Below, one piece after another: positions 51,700 to 61,120 of a stretch of DNA of 64,000 nt. A program made the translations under genes and the position numbers. This DNA is from CAZBXD01 sp965216395. GTDB taxonomy: Bacteria; Pseudomonadota; Alphaproteobacteria; Micavibrionales; SZUA-601. How positions within the stretch are numbered: the stretch's first letter is position 1; every line of letters begins with the position of its first letter. The notes below the pieces were generated by a model, which was not told the origin of the DNA, ran no database searches, and saw only the letters and a list, made by a program, of their open reading frames with translations. Location: contig OZ244156.1 in NCBI GenBank assembly GCA_965216395.1, positions 868,001 to 932,000 on the forward strand, read 5' to 3'.

Positions 51700-52269
51700 A
51701 TGCCATTGAGTAAGGTAGAATTAGCCGCGCGTGCGCTCATTCGAATTGGTGCCCATCCAATAAATTCGTTTGAAGATGACACAGTGGAAGCCGAAATTGC
51801 CAGTATTTTATACAGTAACACCCGTGATTCCCTCTTATCATCCTATCCATGGAGTTTTGCCACGACACAAATCTCACTCGCTAAGCTCAATGATGCGCCT
51901 TTGGCTGATTATCAACATGCTTTTGAATTACCGAATGATTTTTTGCGGGCGCTGTCTGTGGGCCAAAATGATCGTGGGCGTGGTGTTAATTTCCGCATCC
52001 ATAAAAATAGCGTGCATGCAAATGTGGATCATATTATCCTGACCTATATTTTCAGACCTCATGATGGCGAACTCCCCCCTTATTTTGAACAAGCTTTAAT
52101 CGCGCGTTTGAGCGCGGAATTTTGCATTCCTTTGACAGAAAATACCTCTCGTTCAGAAATGTTGCACAAACTGGCAAGCCAAGAATTTATCAATGCCAAA
52201 CGCATTGATGCCCAACAAGATACCCCATCTGGTTTGGAAGATTTTTCACTCATTAATGCGAGAGGTTAA
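51700..52269 (+). CDS. Podovirus tail tubular protein A (T7 gp11-like)
   Basis: 189 residues. The opening KVELAARALIRIGAHPINSF followed by DDTVEAEIASILYSN, then RDSLLSSYPWSFATTQISLA and a FELPNDFLRAL block, is the typical pattern of gp11-like head-tail adaptors. In T7 it forms the ring that joins the portal to the tail nozzle. It is first of eight genes in the same direction, spaced by a few nucleotides. The ATG has AAGGAG upstream. No portal gene precedes it. Confidence 0.85.
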   Translation: MPLSKVELAARALIRIGAHPINSFEDDTVEAEIASILYSNTRDSLLSSYPWSFATTQISLAKLNDAPLADYQHAFELPNDFLRALSVGQNDRGRGVNFRIHKNSVHANVDHIILTYIFRPHDGELPPYFEQALIARLSAEFCIPLTENTSRSEMLHKLASQEFINAKRIDAQQDTPSGLEDFSLINARG

Positions 52270-52272
52270 AAA

Positions 52273-54189
52273 ATGCCGAGACAACATATTGTTAAAACCA
52301 GTTTTACCTCTGGCGAAATTTCTCCTCAACTTTTAGGGCGTGGTGATTTACGTGCCTATGACAATGGCGCGATGACATTAACCAATGTGATCATTCATCC
52401 CACGGGTGGTGTTTCACGGCGATCAGGGTTTTATTACGTGGATACAATTCCCGGTTCAGGCCGTTTGATTGATTTTGAATTTAACACCCAACAAACCTAT
52501 CTTTTCGCACTGAGCAATCTGCAAATTGATATTTTTCGCGATGGGTTAAAAGTCGCCACCATTCCATCACCATGGACAGAAACCCAAGTCACACAACTGA
52601 CATGGACACAAAGTGCAGACACATTATTGATTACTCATCCGGATGTGCCACCAAAAACAATCAGCCGTAGCAGTGACACGCAATGGACAATTTCTGATTG
52701 GGATTATGTTTTGGATGAAACACGCAATGCGTTATTACAGCCCTATTACAAATATGCTGATGCGACCGTCACAATGACACCATCGGCGATTTCTGGCGCG
52801 ATTACATTAACGACAAATACAGCCGTTTTTGAAAATGATCATAACGGATTACGGTTTCGCATCGGTGGCAAAGAGGTTGAGATTACTAATATCGCCTCCC
52901 CCACCGTGGCAAACGCTGACGTGATTGAAGAATTACTCAGCACAGACGCCACAGTGGATTGGATGGAACCAGCCTTTTCAAAAGTCAGAGGTTGGCCTGT
53001 ATCCAGTGCATTTCACCAAGATCGTTTGGTTATTGGTGGCGCACGTGATTTACCCAACCGGCTTTGGATGTCGCAATCGGGCGATCTCTTTAATTTCGAT
53101 TTAGGCGAAGGATTGGACAATGAAGGCATTGAATTTGCTATTCTTTCGGATCAAGTCAATGCTATTCGGGCCATTTTTTCTGGACGTCACTTACAAGTTT
53201 TCACGAGTGGCGCGGAATGGATGGTCACGGGCGACCCCTTAACATCACAAACCGTACAGCTCAATCGACAAACCCGTGTTGGATCGGTTATGGATCGTTA
53301 TATCCCGCCTGTGAATGTTGATGGGGCCACCCTTTTTGTTGGGCGTACCCGTCAAGAACTGCGAGAATTTCTTTATACGGATGTTGAACAAGCCTATCAA
53401 GCGAATGACTTAGCGCTTTTATCACGTCATTTATTTGATAAACCCTTGGATCAAAGCTTTGATCCCCGTCAACGTATTCTCCTCATACCATTGGAAAACG
53501 GTAAAATGGCGTCTTTAACTATGTATCGTGCCGAACAAGTCACCGCCTGGTCCATCATCGAAACGACAGGGAGTATTTTATCGGTGACCGTTGTTGGCGA
53601 TGATGTTTATGCCCTTATTAAAAGACATATTGACGCAACAGATCAATATAATATCGAACGTCTTGATAACACAATTTTGATGGATAGTGCGCTCAGCGGT
53701 AAAAACATCACCGCCACCGATACATGGTCTGGATTAGATCATTTAGAGGGCGAAACTGTCACCGTGATCGCCGATGACATGATGCACCCACCCGTAACGG
53801 TCAATAATGGATTCATTATATTAGATCAACCCGTGAATAATATTGCCGTTGGATTACCCTATACGCATATTATTGAACCGCTACCCCCTAGCACAGTACA
53901 AACCAACGGCGCTGGGCGGTCTTATCGTATGGTCGAAGGAACGTTTCGTCTTTATGAAACACAATCTTTCACTCTCAATTCGGGGCGCGGATTAAAAGAT
54001 GTTCCGCTACGATCATTGGGACAAAATACTCAATTTGATCAACCGCCCCCGATTGTCACAGGTGACTATAAAATCCGTGCCTATGGATGGAAAAAAGACG
54101 GCACGAAACCCCTATGGCGGATTGAACAAAATGCGCCGCTACCCTTCACACTCTTATCAGTAACAATGGAAATAAAGGTAAATGACTAA
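52273..54189 (+). CDS. Podovirus tail nozzle protein (T7 gp12-like)
   Basis: 638 residues. N-terminus VKTSFTSGEISPQLLGRGDL followed by NVIIHPTGGVSRRSGFYY is the opening of gp12-like nozzle proteins. The body is beta-rich, as expected for a propeller (HQDRLVIGGARDLPNRLWMS, LQVFTSGAEWMVTGDP). It would form the tip of a short non-contractile tail. It is complete and follows gp11 by 3 nt. Confidence 0.85.
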   Translation: MPRQHIVKTSFTSGEISPQLLGRGDLRAYDNGAMTLTNVIIHPTGGVSRRSGFYYVDTIPGSGRLIDFEFNTQQTYLFALSNLQIDIFRDGLKVATIPSPWTETQVTQLTWTQSADTLLITHPDVPPKTISRSSDTQWTISDWDYVLDETRNALLQPYYKYADATVTMTPSAISGAITLTTNTAVFENDHNGLRFRIGGKEVEITNIASPTVANADVIEELLSTDATVDWMEPAFSKVRGWPVSSAFHQDRLVIGGARDLPNRLWMSQSGDLFNFDLGEGLDNEGIEFAILSDQVNAIRAIFSGRHLQVFTSGAEWMVTGDPLTSQTVQLNRQTRVGSVMDRYIPPVNVDGATLFVGRTRQELREFLYTDVEQAYQANDLALLSRHLFDKPLDQSFDPRQRILLIPLENGKMASLTMYRAEQVTAWSIIETTGSILSVTVVGDDVYALIKRHIDATDQYNIERLDNTILMDSALSGKNITATDTWSGLDHLEGETVTVIADDMMHPPVTVNNGFIILDQPVNNIAVGLPYTHIIEPLPPSTVQTNGAGRSYRMVEGTFRLYETQSFTLNSGRGLKDVPLRSLGQNTQFDQPPPIVTGDYKIRAYGWKKDGTKPLWRIEQNAPLPFTLLSVTMEIKVND

Positions 54190-54740
54190 TGGCTGGAATT
54201 ACACCCCTTGGCGGTCTTGCAACCGCCGTCTTATCCCCCTTACAAAATTTAACACTTGGCAATTTAGCAACAACGATTACAAAAGCAGCCACGGGCTCTT
54301 TGGTCGGCAGTGTTGCCAAAGCCGCAACCATGGATCAGATCACACGACGTAAAAGTGATGATTTGCGTATTCGACAACTTCAAGAAAGACAACGTCTTGA
54401 ACAACAAAATATGGCGCAATCTAATCAATTAGAAAAACAAAAAATTCAAGCCGATGCTCAAGAAGCTGATCGTAAAAGACGCCAAGCACTTAAACGCGCC
54501 GTGGCGCGCTCCAAAGCATCCTTTGCTGGGCGTGGTTTAAGCAATGCCAGTGGTGGATCATCTGATGCGATACTCCTCGGGTTGTTTAATGAAAGTGAGG
54601 ATGATCAAAAAGAACGAGAACGCTTAGACAAGCTCCGCACAACAGCACTTGACCAAAGATATGATCAAAAAAATCAACTCAATCTTCTCGAAGTTAGCCA
54701 CGCGCGCGAAAAAAACCGTTTGAATAATCAACTCTTTTAA
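54189..54740 (+). CDS. Internal-virion-like coiled-coil protein (T7 gp14-type position)
   Basis: 183 residues. A short hydrophobic N-terminus (LGGLATAVLSPLQNLTLGNL, then Ala/Gly-rich) precedes a long charged coiled coil (Gln/Arg/Lys-rich, 50-100) and ASFAGRGLSNASGGSSDAIL. This layout and position suit the small internal virion or ejection proteins of podoviruses. It overlaps the nozzle gene stop by 1 nt. T7 gp15 and gp16 equivalents are absent. Confidence 0.65.
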   Translation: MAGITPLGGLATAVLSPLQNLTLGNLATTITKAATGSLVGSVAKAATMDQITRRKSDDLRIRQLQERQRLEQQNMAQSNQLEKQKIQADAQEADRKRRQALKRAVARSKASFAGRGLSNASGGSSDAILLGLFNESEDDQKERERLDKLRTTALDQRYDQKNQLNLLEVSHAREKNRLNNQLF

Positions 54741-54763
54741 GACAAAAAAGAAAGGTCATCTTC

Positions 54764-56803
54764 ATGACAACCGAACATATAAAAATCCCCGCTGTTTCAC
54801 CACGTATACAATATGTTGGAAATGGGGTTGAAACCCAGTTTTCATTTCCATTTCCCATTTTTGATAATGAAAATATCGCCATCTGGTTGAACACAGCCAA
54901 ACAAATTGCTGGATATACCGTCGATGGCGCAGAAGAAAGTAATGGCGGAACCATCATTTTTGATACACCGCCACCAAATAACACCGTCATCACCATTGAG
55001 CGACGCATGTACTTACAACGTGTGACGGATTTTTTAGAAGGCGGTGCCTTTTCTGCCGAAACTTTGAATACAGAACTCGACTATCTCACCGCATTGATTC
55101 AACAAATCAACAGTGATAACGCACCGATGCTCCGTTTTGATAATTCGGAAGCATTTGATGTTGTCACCTTACCGTCGAAAGCCAATCGTATGAATAAAGT
55201 TATGGGGTTTGACGGATCGGGCAACCCAACCGTTTTTGATACCACAAACACCTATGCCACGCCTAATTTTACGGCCACTGGTACAGGAGCCATGACACGA
55301 ACACTTTCTGATAAGGCTGGTGATATCGTTTCTGTTTTAGATTATGGCGCCGTGGGCGATGGATTAAATGATGATACAGCCGCCTTTCAAACAGCTTTAA
55401 CCCAAGAAACACATTTATATATTCCAGCAGGTACATATCTTTTATCTTCAACGATTGAAATTAATGATAATCAGACAATTTTTGGTGCTGGAAAAAACAC
55501 AATTCTAAAGGCCAACGGCTCCACCTTTGACGCACTCCACGTGATCGGCAGTTATGCCACGGTTTTCAATATCAGTATTGAAGGCGGCGATACCGGATTA
55601 CGTTTATACGGGAAAAATTCGCAATGCGCTTATAACACGATTCAAAATATAACAATCACAGATACCAATATTGCCATTGAATTAGATGGGTTTTTAAGCA
55701 GTTCTACCCGTTGTAATTGGAATAGTTTTGACAATATCCGCATCATTAAACCAGCCATTCATGGTGTTTTTATGACCGTGACCAGTGGTGGCAGCGCACC
55801 CAAAGCCAATAGTTTCAAAAATATCCGTGTGATATCCGAAAACACACCCATAGCGGGGCATGGATTTTATATTGAAACCGCCGGATTTAATAACAGTTTT
55901 ATCGATTGCGAAGCCAATTTAAACAACACGACCCAAGCTTGTTTTCGCATTGGTGGGTTTTCCGATAAGACATTGATTACTAACCTGTTTTGTTTGGGCA
56001 GTGGTGGCGCGCCCAGTCTTCAATTGGATAATGGATCCTCTGAAACATCGGTCACGAATTTATTTTCCAATGATGATAATGCTGTTATTTTAGATTATTC
56101 AGGTGGCGAATATATGGCCTTTAACGCTGGCTTTCCAGGAAAAAACCGTTTGCGTCAAACACGAATTAGTGAACTGACGGTGGAATTACAACGTTTTGAT
56201 CATGAAGAAACGGCGCTGAGTGGTTCTGGCAATGTGGCACTGGAACTCAATAAAACGACGCATCTGGTCGATGCCAGCAACGGCGAAACCACTATAACCT
56301 TGCCCAAAGCAGATGCCAGTAATAATGGCGCCACCGTCACCATCAAAAAAACGGATAACAGTGATCACAATGTTATTATTGCTGAAAATGGTGGCAACGG
56401 TCCCAATCAACAAAATTTTATGCTTGGGAATCAGCACGACTACCTCACCGTTTTATCAGACGGATCTCTCTGGCATGTAATCAACAGTAACACCCTTTCC
56501 GGTAATAGTTTTCACCATAGCGGTGCGGGAATTTTCAAACCCGATCTCACGCATGAACTTTATACGATTGATGCCAGTACAGGTTTGGTGACCGTCGAAC
56601 TTCCCCCGGCCGATAGTGCTCAATCATCGGGGCGCATGGTCACAATTAAAAAAATTGATAGCACAGCCTATGATGTACGCATCACAGAGGAAGGGGGCAA
56701 TGGCCCCGATAACAGTACAGTTATTTTAGGAAGCCGTTATGACGCAGCGATTTTAATTTCAGATGGTTCTGATTGGCATATTGCCGCCCGCTATGACGTG
56801 TAA
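54764..56803 (+). CDS. Tailspike with beta-helix depolymerase-like domain and C-terminal duplication
   Basis: 679 residues. The N-terminal adaptor (about 1-130) has VGNGVETQFSFPFPIFDNEN and ITIERRMYLQRVTDF, as in T7-type tail fibres. From about residue 185, VSVLDYGAVGDGLNDDTAAF begins a pectate-lyase-3 right-handed beta-helix that runs to about 480. The C-terminus has two copies of a module of about 70 residues, with VDASNGETTITLPKADAS and IDASTGLVTVELPPADSA as the leading motifs. It would bind or cut a surface polysaccharide on the target cell. Confidence 0.85.
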   Translation: MTTEHIKIPAVSPRIQYVGNGVETQFSFPFPIFDNENIAIWLNTAKQIAGYTVDGAEESNGGTIIFDTPPPNNTVITIERRMYLQRVTDFLEGGAFSAETLNTELDYLTALIQQINSDNAPMLRFDNSEAFDVVTLPSKANRMNKVMGFDGSGNPTVFDTTNTYATPNFTATGTGAMTRTLSDKAGDIVSVLDYGAVGDGLNDDTAAFQTALTQETHLYIPAGTYLLSSTIEINDNQTIFGAGKNTILKANGSTFDALHVIGSYATVFNISIEGGDTGLRLYGKNSQCAYNTIQNITITDTNIAIELDGFLSSSTRCNWNSFDNIRIIKPAIHGVFMTVTSGGSAPKANSFKNIRVISENTPIAGHGFYIETAGFNNSFIDCEANLNNTTQACFRIGGFSDKTLITNLFCLGSGGAPSLQLDNGSSETSVTNLFSNDDNAVILDYSGGEYMAFNAGFPGKNRLRQTRISELTVELQRFDHEETALSGSGNVALELNKTTHLVDASNGETTITLPKADASNNGATVTIKKTDNSDHNVIIAENGGNGPNQQNFMLGNQHDYLTVLSDGSLWHVINSNTLSGNSFHHSGAGIFKPDLTHELYTIDASTGLVTVELPPADSAQSSGRMVTIKKIDSTAYDVRITEEGGNGPDNSTVILGSRYDAAILISDGSDWHIAARYDV

Positions 56804-56814
56804 GGGGGACCAAT

Positions 56815-57141
56815 ATGAAAGATCAAGATTTTGATAAAATTAAGTCAGCCTTACAAAAGCTCTTACCCGAAGCCATTGAACGCGCGGTTGCATCCTATGA
56901 AATTTTTGCCGATCAAACACCACCAGAGGATCCGAAGAAATTCTCTGCGCATCACAGCGCCTGTAAATCAGCTTTATCCCATTTAGATTATCTGACAAAA
57001 CTCGCAAAATGGGTTGAAACAAACTCAAATATCAATCCATCGAATAACGCCAGTTTAGAACCTTTGATCATAGAAGCGCGTGAATTATTGATTGATTATG
57101 ATCTACAGGCTAAGAAAGCAAAACACCATGAAAACGATTAG
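56815..57141 (+). CDS. Small protein in the terminase small subunit position
   Basis: 108 residues, all helical. It lies between the tailspike and terL, the place of T7 gene 18 (small terminase). SAHHSACKSALSHLDYLTKL in the centre has no recognisable motif. Its end overlaps the terL start by 14 nt, so the two are coupled. The assignment is by position only. Confidence 0.5.
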   Translation: MKDQDFDKIKSALQKLLPEAIERAVASYEIFADQTPPEDPKKFSAHHSACKSALSHLDYLTKLAKWVETNSNINPSNNASLEPLIIEARELLIDYDLQAKKAKHHEND

Positions 57142-58603
57142 TTTTGATCTCTTTCTCGTCATTTGGAATCGCACGCAAAATATGGACACGCCACGTGTCC
57201 ATATTCGTATGGCGCGATGGTTATCCGCGCGTATATATAATGATCATGAACGGCTTTTGATGATGGCATTTCGATCTTGTGGTAAGTCAACATTAACGGG
57301 ACTTTTATGTGCATGGGTTTTGATGCAAAAACCCGATACCCGCATTCTTGTTTTGGCCGCTGAGCATGGTTTGGCCACCAAAATGGTGCGCAATGTCAAA
57401 CGCATTATTGAGCGCCATCCCCTCACCGCCCATTTGAAACCACATCACAGTGAGCAATGGGCCTCGGATCGTTTTACGGTAAAGCGTGATCATATCAGCC
57501 GTGACCCCAGTATGTTGGCCGCAGGTATTCGTGGAAATATCACGGGCGCACGCGCCGATCTGATTATTTGTGACGATGTCGAAGTCCCTAATACATGCGA
57601 CACACATGAAAAACGGCTTTTTTTACGAGATCGTTTACAGGAGTTGAATTTTATTCTCTCTTCTCATGGCGCGATGCTTTATATCGGCACGCCCCATTGT
57701 TATGAAACAATTTATGCGTCTCAACCGCGTATCGAAATGGGCGAAGATAAGATATTTCTTAACGGTTTTAAACGTCTTGAAGTACCAATTATCAACCATA
57801 TGGGTGAAAGCGCCTGGCCTGAAAAATTCCCAATAAGCAGTATTGAAACTCTGCGCCGCCATACAGGGCCAAATAAATTTGCCAGTCAAATGCTCTTACA
57901 ACCCACGGCGATTAATGATGGCCGTTTGGATGTGACCTTACTCAATCGTTACAGTGATCAAATTGTTTATACAGAGGCCAATCAAAAACCCGTTTTGAAA
58001 ATCAACAATAAAAAAATGGTTTCAGCCAGTTGTTGGTGGGACCCGTCTTTTGGTTCAGCCACGAGTGATGGTTCCGTGATTGCGGCCATTTATACCGATG
58101 AGAGCGGATATTACTATTTACATGCGATTGAATATTTAAAAACAAACACCCAAGACCCCACCGACGAAGCGACCCAACAATGTTGGCAAGTGGCACGATT
58201 TTTAAAAGAACATTACCTGCCCAGTGTTACAGTCGAAATTAACGGGATTGGCCGTTTTTTACCACAAATCTTACGCCGTGAACTTAGTAAAATGAACATC
58301 GCCACCAGCGTTCTTGAGGTCAGTAATACACGTCCAAAACATCTACGTATTCTTGAAGCTTTTGATGCCGTGCTCGCGGCAGAGATGTTGCACGTACATG
58401 AGCGCGTATATAAGACATCTTTTATTCGCGAAATGCGTGAGTGGCGCCCGGGTAAAAATGGTCAAGATGATGGGTTGGATGCTGTGGCCGGCGCCCTTTC
58501 CAGTGAACCCATCCGTATTGGTAGCGCACCCAGAAAATTAAATAAAAAACAATGGCATGGCACATCCCATATAACCCATGCCGAAACTGAATTCCAAATT
58601 TAA
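57128..58603 (+). CDS. terL: Phage terminase large subunit (T7 gp19-like)
   Basis: 491 residues from the ATG at 57128; an upstream start at 57092 would lie inside the preceding gene. ATPase: Walker A MMAFRSCGKSTLTGLLCAW and Walker B ADLIICDDVEV. Nuclease: ASCWWDPSFGSATSDGSVIA, a VTVEINGIGRFLPQIL block and the acidic end QDDGLDAVAGAL. All key residues for DNA packaging are there and no decay is visible. Keeping an apparently active packaging motor without a capsid in the same cluster is odd. Confidence 0.9.
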   Translation: MKTISFDLFLVIWNRTQNMDTPRVHIRMARWLSARIYNDHERLLMMAFRSCGKSTLTGLLCAWVLMQKPDTRILVLAAEHGLATKMVRNVKRIIERHPLTAHLKPHHSEQWASDRFTVKRDHISRDPSMLAAGIRGNITGARADLIICDDVEVPNTCDTHEKRLFLRDRLQELNFILSSHGAMLYIGTPHCYETIYASQPRIEMGEDKIFLNGFKRLEVPIINHMGESAWPEKFPISSIETLRRHTGPNKFASQMLLQPTAINDGRLDVTLLNRYSDQIVYTEANQKPVLKINNKKMVSASCWWDPSFGSATSDGSVIAAIYTDESGYYYLHAIEYLKTNTQDPTDEATQQCWQVARFLKEHYLPSVTVEINGIGRFLPQILRRELSKMNIATSVLEVSNTRPKHLRILEAFDAVLAAEMLHVHERVYKTSFIREMREWRPGKNGQDDGLDAVAGALSSEPIRIGSAPRKLNKKQWHGTSHITHAETEFQI

Positions 58604-58617
58604 TAAGAGATATTATT

Positions 58618-58935
58618 ATGAGTGATCTTTTTTCCCACACCATTCTTTGGTGGGTGGTAACCGTTGACATCCCGATCTTTACCGCTGTGCTGGTGATGAT
58701 GGCGCGCATTCGCCGTCATTTTGACGAAAGACAAGAAATTTTACGTGAAACTTTGGCGAATTATAAATTAGAAGTAGCGCAATCTTACGCATCCATTAAC
58801 CAGCTGAAAGATCTGGAAAGCCGTGTCATTGCCCATCTATTGCGTATTGAAACCAAATTGGATCATACCGCTTTAAAAGCACATGCTTTGCTCGCCCTTT
58901 CCCCACAAAATTCAACCAACACATCAGGAGATTAA
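58618..58935 (+). CDS. Small membrane-anchored coiled-coil protein of the phage module
   Basis: 105 residues: one N-terminal membrane helix (about 8-28, TILWWVVTVDIPIFTAVLVM) and then a coiled coil (RRHFDERQEILRETLANYKL to about 80). It could be a holin-like or spanin-like protein that acts with the next gene in lysis. No clear family match. The gap to terL is 14 nt. Confidence 0.6.
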   Translation: MSDLFSHTILWWVVTVDIPIFTAVLVMMARIRRHFDERQEILRETLANYKLEVAQSYASINQLKDLESRVIAHLLRIETKLDHTALKAHALLALSPQNSTNTSGD

Positions 58936-58937
58936 TC

Positions 58938-59423
58938 ATGAGTTTATTTAAACGTATTTTACGCCCCCAACCGCCACAAAAAAAATCAATTCCCTTATCG
59001 ACACATAATTCACGGCAAACCATTGACACACTGGCACGCACCATTTGGGGCGAGGCCCGCGGCGAAAGCATCCTAGGCAAAGAAGCCGTTGCCAATGTGA
59101 TCCTCAACCGTGTTAAAAAAGCGCAAAAAAAGAACGGTTTTTGGTGGGGTAATACGATTGAACAGGTTTGCCTTAAACCGTATCAATTTAGTTGTTGGAA
59201 CAAAAATGACCCCAATTATCAAAAATTAAAAACCGTGAACACATCCAATAAAGAATTTAATATCTGTTTACGCGTGGCACGCCGCGCCGTGCACGGTGTA
59301 TTAAAGGATAATACCAATGGCGCAACCCATTATCACACCAAATCCATCCAACCCTATTGGGCTGTTTCGTCCCCTATCATTGCCGATATCGGCCATCATG
59401 TCTTTTATCGGTTGGAGGGATGA
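58938..59423 (+). CDS. SleB/CwlJ-type cell wall hydrolase (phage lysin)
   Basis: 161 residues. Hydrolase_2 signature: LARTIWGEARGESILGKEAV, NVILNRVKKAQ, YQFSCWNKNDPNY and THYHTKSIQPYW. Family members cut cross-linked peptidoglycan. No signal peptide is present, so release would need the preceding membrane protein. Its stop directly adjoins the end of the convergent methyltransferase gene, with no visible terminator. Confidence 0.9.
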   Translation: MSLFKRILRPQPPQKKSIPLSTHNSRQTIDTLARTIWGEARGESILGKEAVANVILNRVKKAQKKNGFWWGNTIEQVCLKPYQFSCWNKNDPNYQKLKTVNTSNKEFNICLRVARRAVHGVLKDNTNGATHYHTKSIQPYWAVSSPIIADIGHHVFYRLEG

Positions 59424-60059
59424 TCAACTGCGTTTTTCAAAAACACATGCCCAGCCAAGAAAGTCTGTTAAATCTTTGGTAAAACCGTAGGGACAAGGTT
59501 TCATAAGTTTAATCTTAAATAATGGTTCAACGGCTTGAGATATCTGAGTTGCCGTAAGTCTCGGTAACATTCTCTTTTGGATATCTTCTTTGGTTTCACC
59601 GTTATCCGCATTGCCTTCAATAGCAATCCAAATACCATCTCTTTTCAATAAAGCCGCAACAGATTGGGCATATAATTTTCGCGCCTCATCTGTTTTAAAA
59701 GAATGTAAACATCCGCGGTCAAAAACAACATCAAATTTTTGATCTGATAATTTTTCAGGTGATAAAATATCCAAAACATCGAATGAAAGACCTTTTTGAT
59801 CCTGGTATTGTTTCTTATTTTTTTCAATGGCAGCAGAAGAAATATCTGTGGCTAAAACCGTATAACCATTACAAGCCATCCAATTAGCTGCAATACCTAG
59901 ACCACATCCAAGCTCTAAAATTTTATGATTTTTAGAGACGTAGTGCTTAAAAAGATCAATCATCACAGGGGATGGGCCTGTATCTTCCCAAGGCGTGAAA
60001 TTCGTTTCATATCGTTCGTCCCAGTCAAATATCCATTGATGAGGATTACGTTGATTCAT
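59424..60059 (-). CDS. Class I SAM-dependent methyltransferase
   Basis: 211 residues. Motif I KILELGCGLGIAANWMACNG; acidic loop TVLATDISSAAIEKN; motif IV FDVVFDRGCLHSF. This resembles TPMT-like or UbiE-like small-molecule methyltransferases. The substrate is unknown. It follows the GlmU-like gene by 2 nt on the minus strand and marks the right edge of the phage module. Confidence 0.88.
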   Translation of the reverse strand: MNQRNPHQWIFDWDERYETNFTPWEDTGPSPVMIDLFKHYVSKNHKILELGCGLGIAANWMACNGYTVLATDISSAAIEKNKKQYQDQKGLSFDVLDILSPEKLSDQKFDVVFDRGCLHSFKTDEARKLYAQSVAALLKRDGIWIAIEGNADNGETKEDIQKRMLPRLTATQISQAVEPLFKIKLMKPCPYGFTKDLTDFLGWACVFEKRS

Positions 60060-60061
60060 CG

Positions 60062-61033
60062 CTAAGCTCTCCCCTGATTTTTATTACTTTTCGAAAACAT
60101 ATTTTCAAACGGTCCGATGATTGTGCCTGATTTAATATCTGTGTTTTCCAAACGACAAAATGATTTGATCGTCACATGATCGCCCACGGTTACATTCGGG
60201 CCAAAAAAGACATTCGGTTCAATGACTACATCACGACCAATTTTTGTGTCCGCGGAAAAATAAACTGTGTTTGGATCAACCAAGGTTGCACCATTGGTCA
60301 TGGCATTTTCACGCAATTGTGTTTGTACCACTTTTTCTAAATTAGCCAATTCTTGGCGCGAATTGGCAGCAGAACATTCGCCCGCACCCCCTTCGATCAC
60401 GCCACAATGAAGCCCACGTTCATTGGCAATGGCGATAATATCATAAAGATAATATTCACCCGCCGCATTATTGTTCTTAACAACGCTAAGCAAATCCGAA
60501 AGCCATTTCGTTTTCACGACAATCGCACCTGAATTACAAAGATTGATTTTGCGTTCTTCTTCCGTGGCGTCTTTATATTCCACAATACGATGAAGCTTAC
60601 CCGTGACATCCGTGATCAAACGCCCATATTTCAAAGGGTCGGCCACACGCATCGCTAAAAGCGTGACATCGTCACTAGTCGCCACCATTTTTTGAATTGT
60701 TTCCGGTTTAATAAGGGGCATATCACCAATGGTGACGAGAACTTTATCGGTCGATGATTCCAATTTTGTTAACCCAATTTGTGTTGCGTGTCCTGTGCCT
60801 AAACGCTCTTTTTGAACCACGGTTTCAAACGGTTTAACAACATCGTCCATATAAGGATCATCATCGGCTTTCACCACGATAATACGCGCCGCCCCCGCTT
60901 GATCACAGGCATCCACCACATGGCGCACCATTGGTTTATTGGCCACTTGATGGAGCGGTTTATGAAGATCAGATTTCATCCGTGTGCCACGCCCCGCAGC
61001 CAAGATGATCGCCGAAAAATTTTGTTGTGTCAT
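60062..61033 (-). CDS. GlmU-like nucleotidyltransferase lacking most of the acetyltransferase domain
   Basis: 323 residues. The pyrophosphorylase domain begins FSAIILAAGRGTRMKSDLHK and includes the GTGHATQIGL, ITIGDMPLI-like VTIGDMPLIKPETIQKM and NLCNSGAIVV motifs. It then has only a few left-handed beta-helix hexapeptides (IGRDVVIEPNVFFGPNVTVG) and ends at IGPFENMFSKSNKNQGRA, where GlmU normally continues to about 450. It could be a UDP-sugar pyrophosphorylase with a separate acetyltransferase, or a specialised sugar nucleotidyltransferase. No reading frame disruption explains the short length. Confidence 0.88.
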   Translation of the reverse strand: MTQQNFSAIILAAGRGTRMKSDLHKPLHQVANKPMVRHVVDACDQAGAARIIVVKADDDPYMDDVVKPFETVVQKERLGTGHATQIGLTKLESSTDKVLVTIGDMPLIKPETIQKMVATSDDVTLLAMRVADPLKYGRLITDVTGKLHRIVEYKDATEEERKINLCNSGAIVVKTKWLSDLLSVVKNNNAAGEYYLYDIIAIANERGLHCGVIEGGAGECSAANSRQELANLEKVVQTQLRENAMTNGATLVDPNTVYFSADTKIGRDVVIEPNVFFGPNVTVGDHVTIKSFCRLENTDIKSGTIIGPFENMFSKSNKNQGRA

Positions 61034-61120
61034 AAAAAGCTCTCTAAGATTGCATAAGAAAAGAAGTTAAAGATAAAACAACGCGCCTATATTTATAAAG
61101 TAAAACAATATGACGAGATG

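Noticed and set aside
51700..59423. Interpretation as an RcGTA-type gene transfer agent
   Set aside because: RcGTA has siphovirus-like tail genes and its own capsid and portal; here the tail is of the T7 type and the head genes are missing, so it is not that system.
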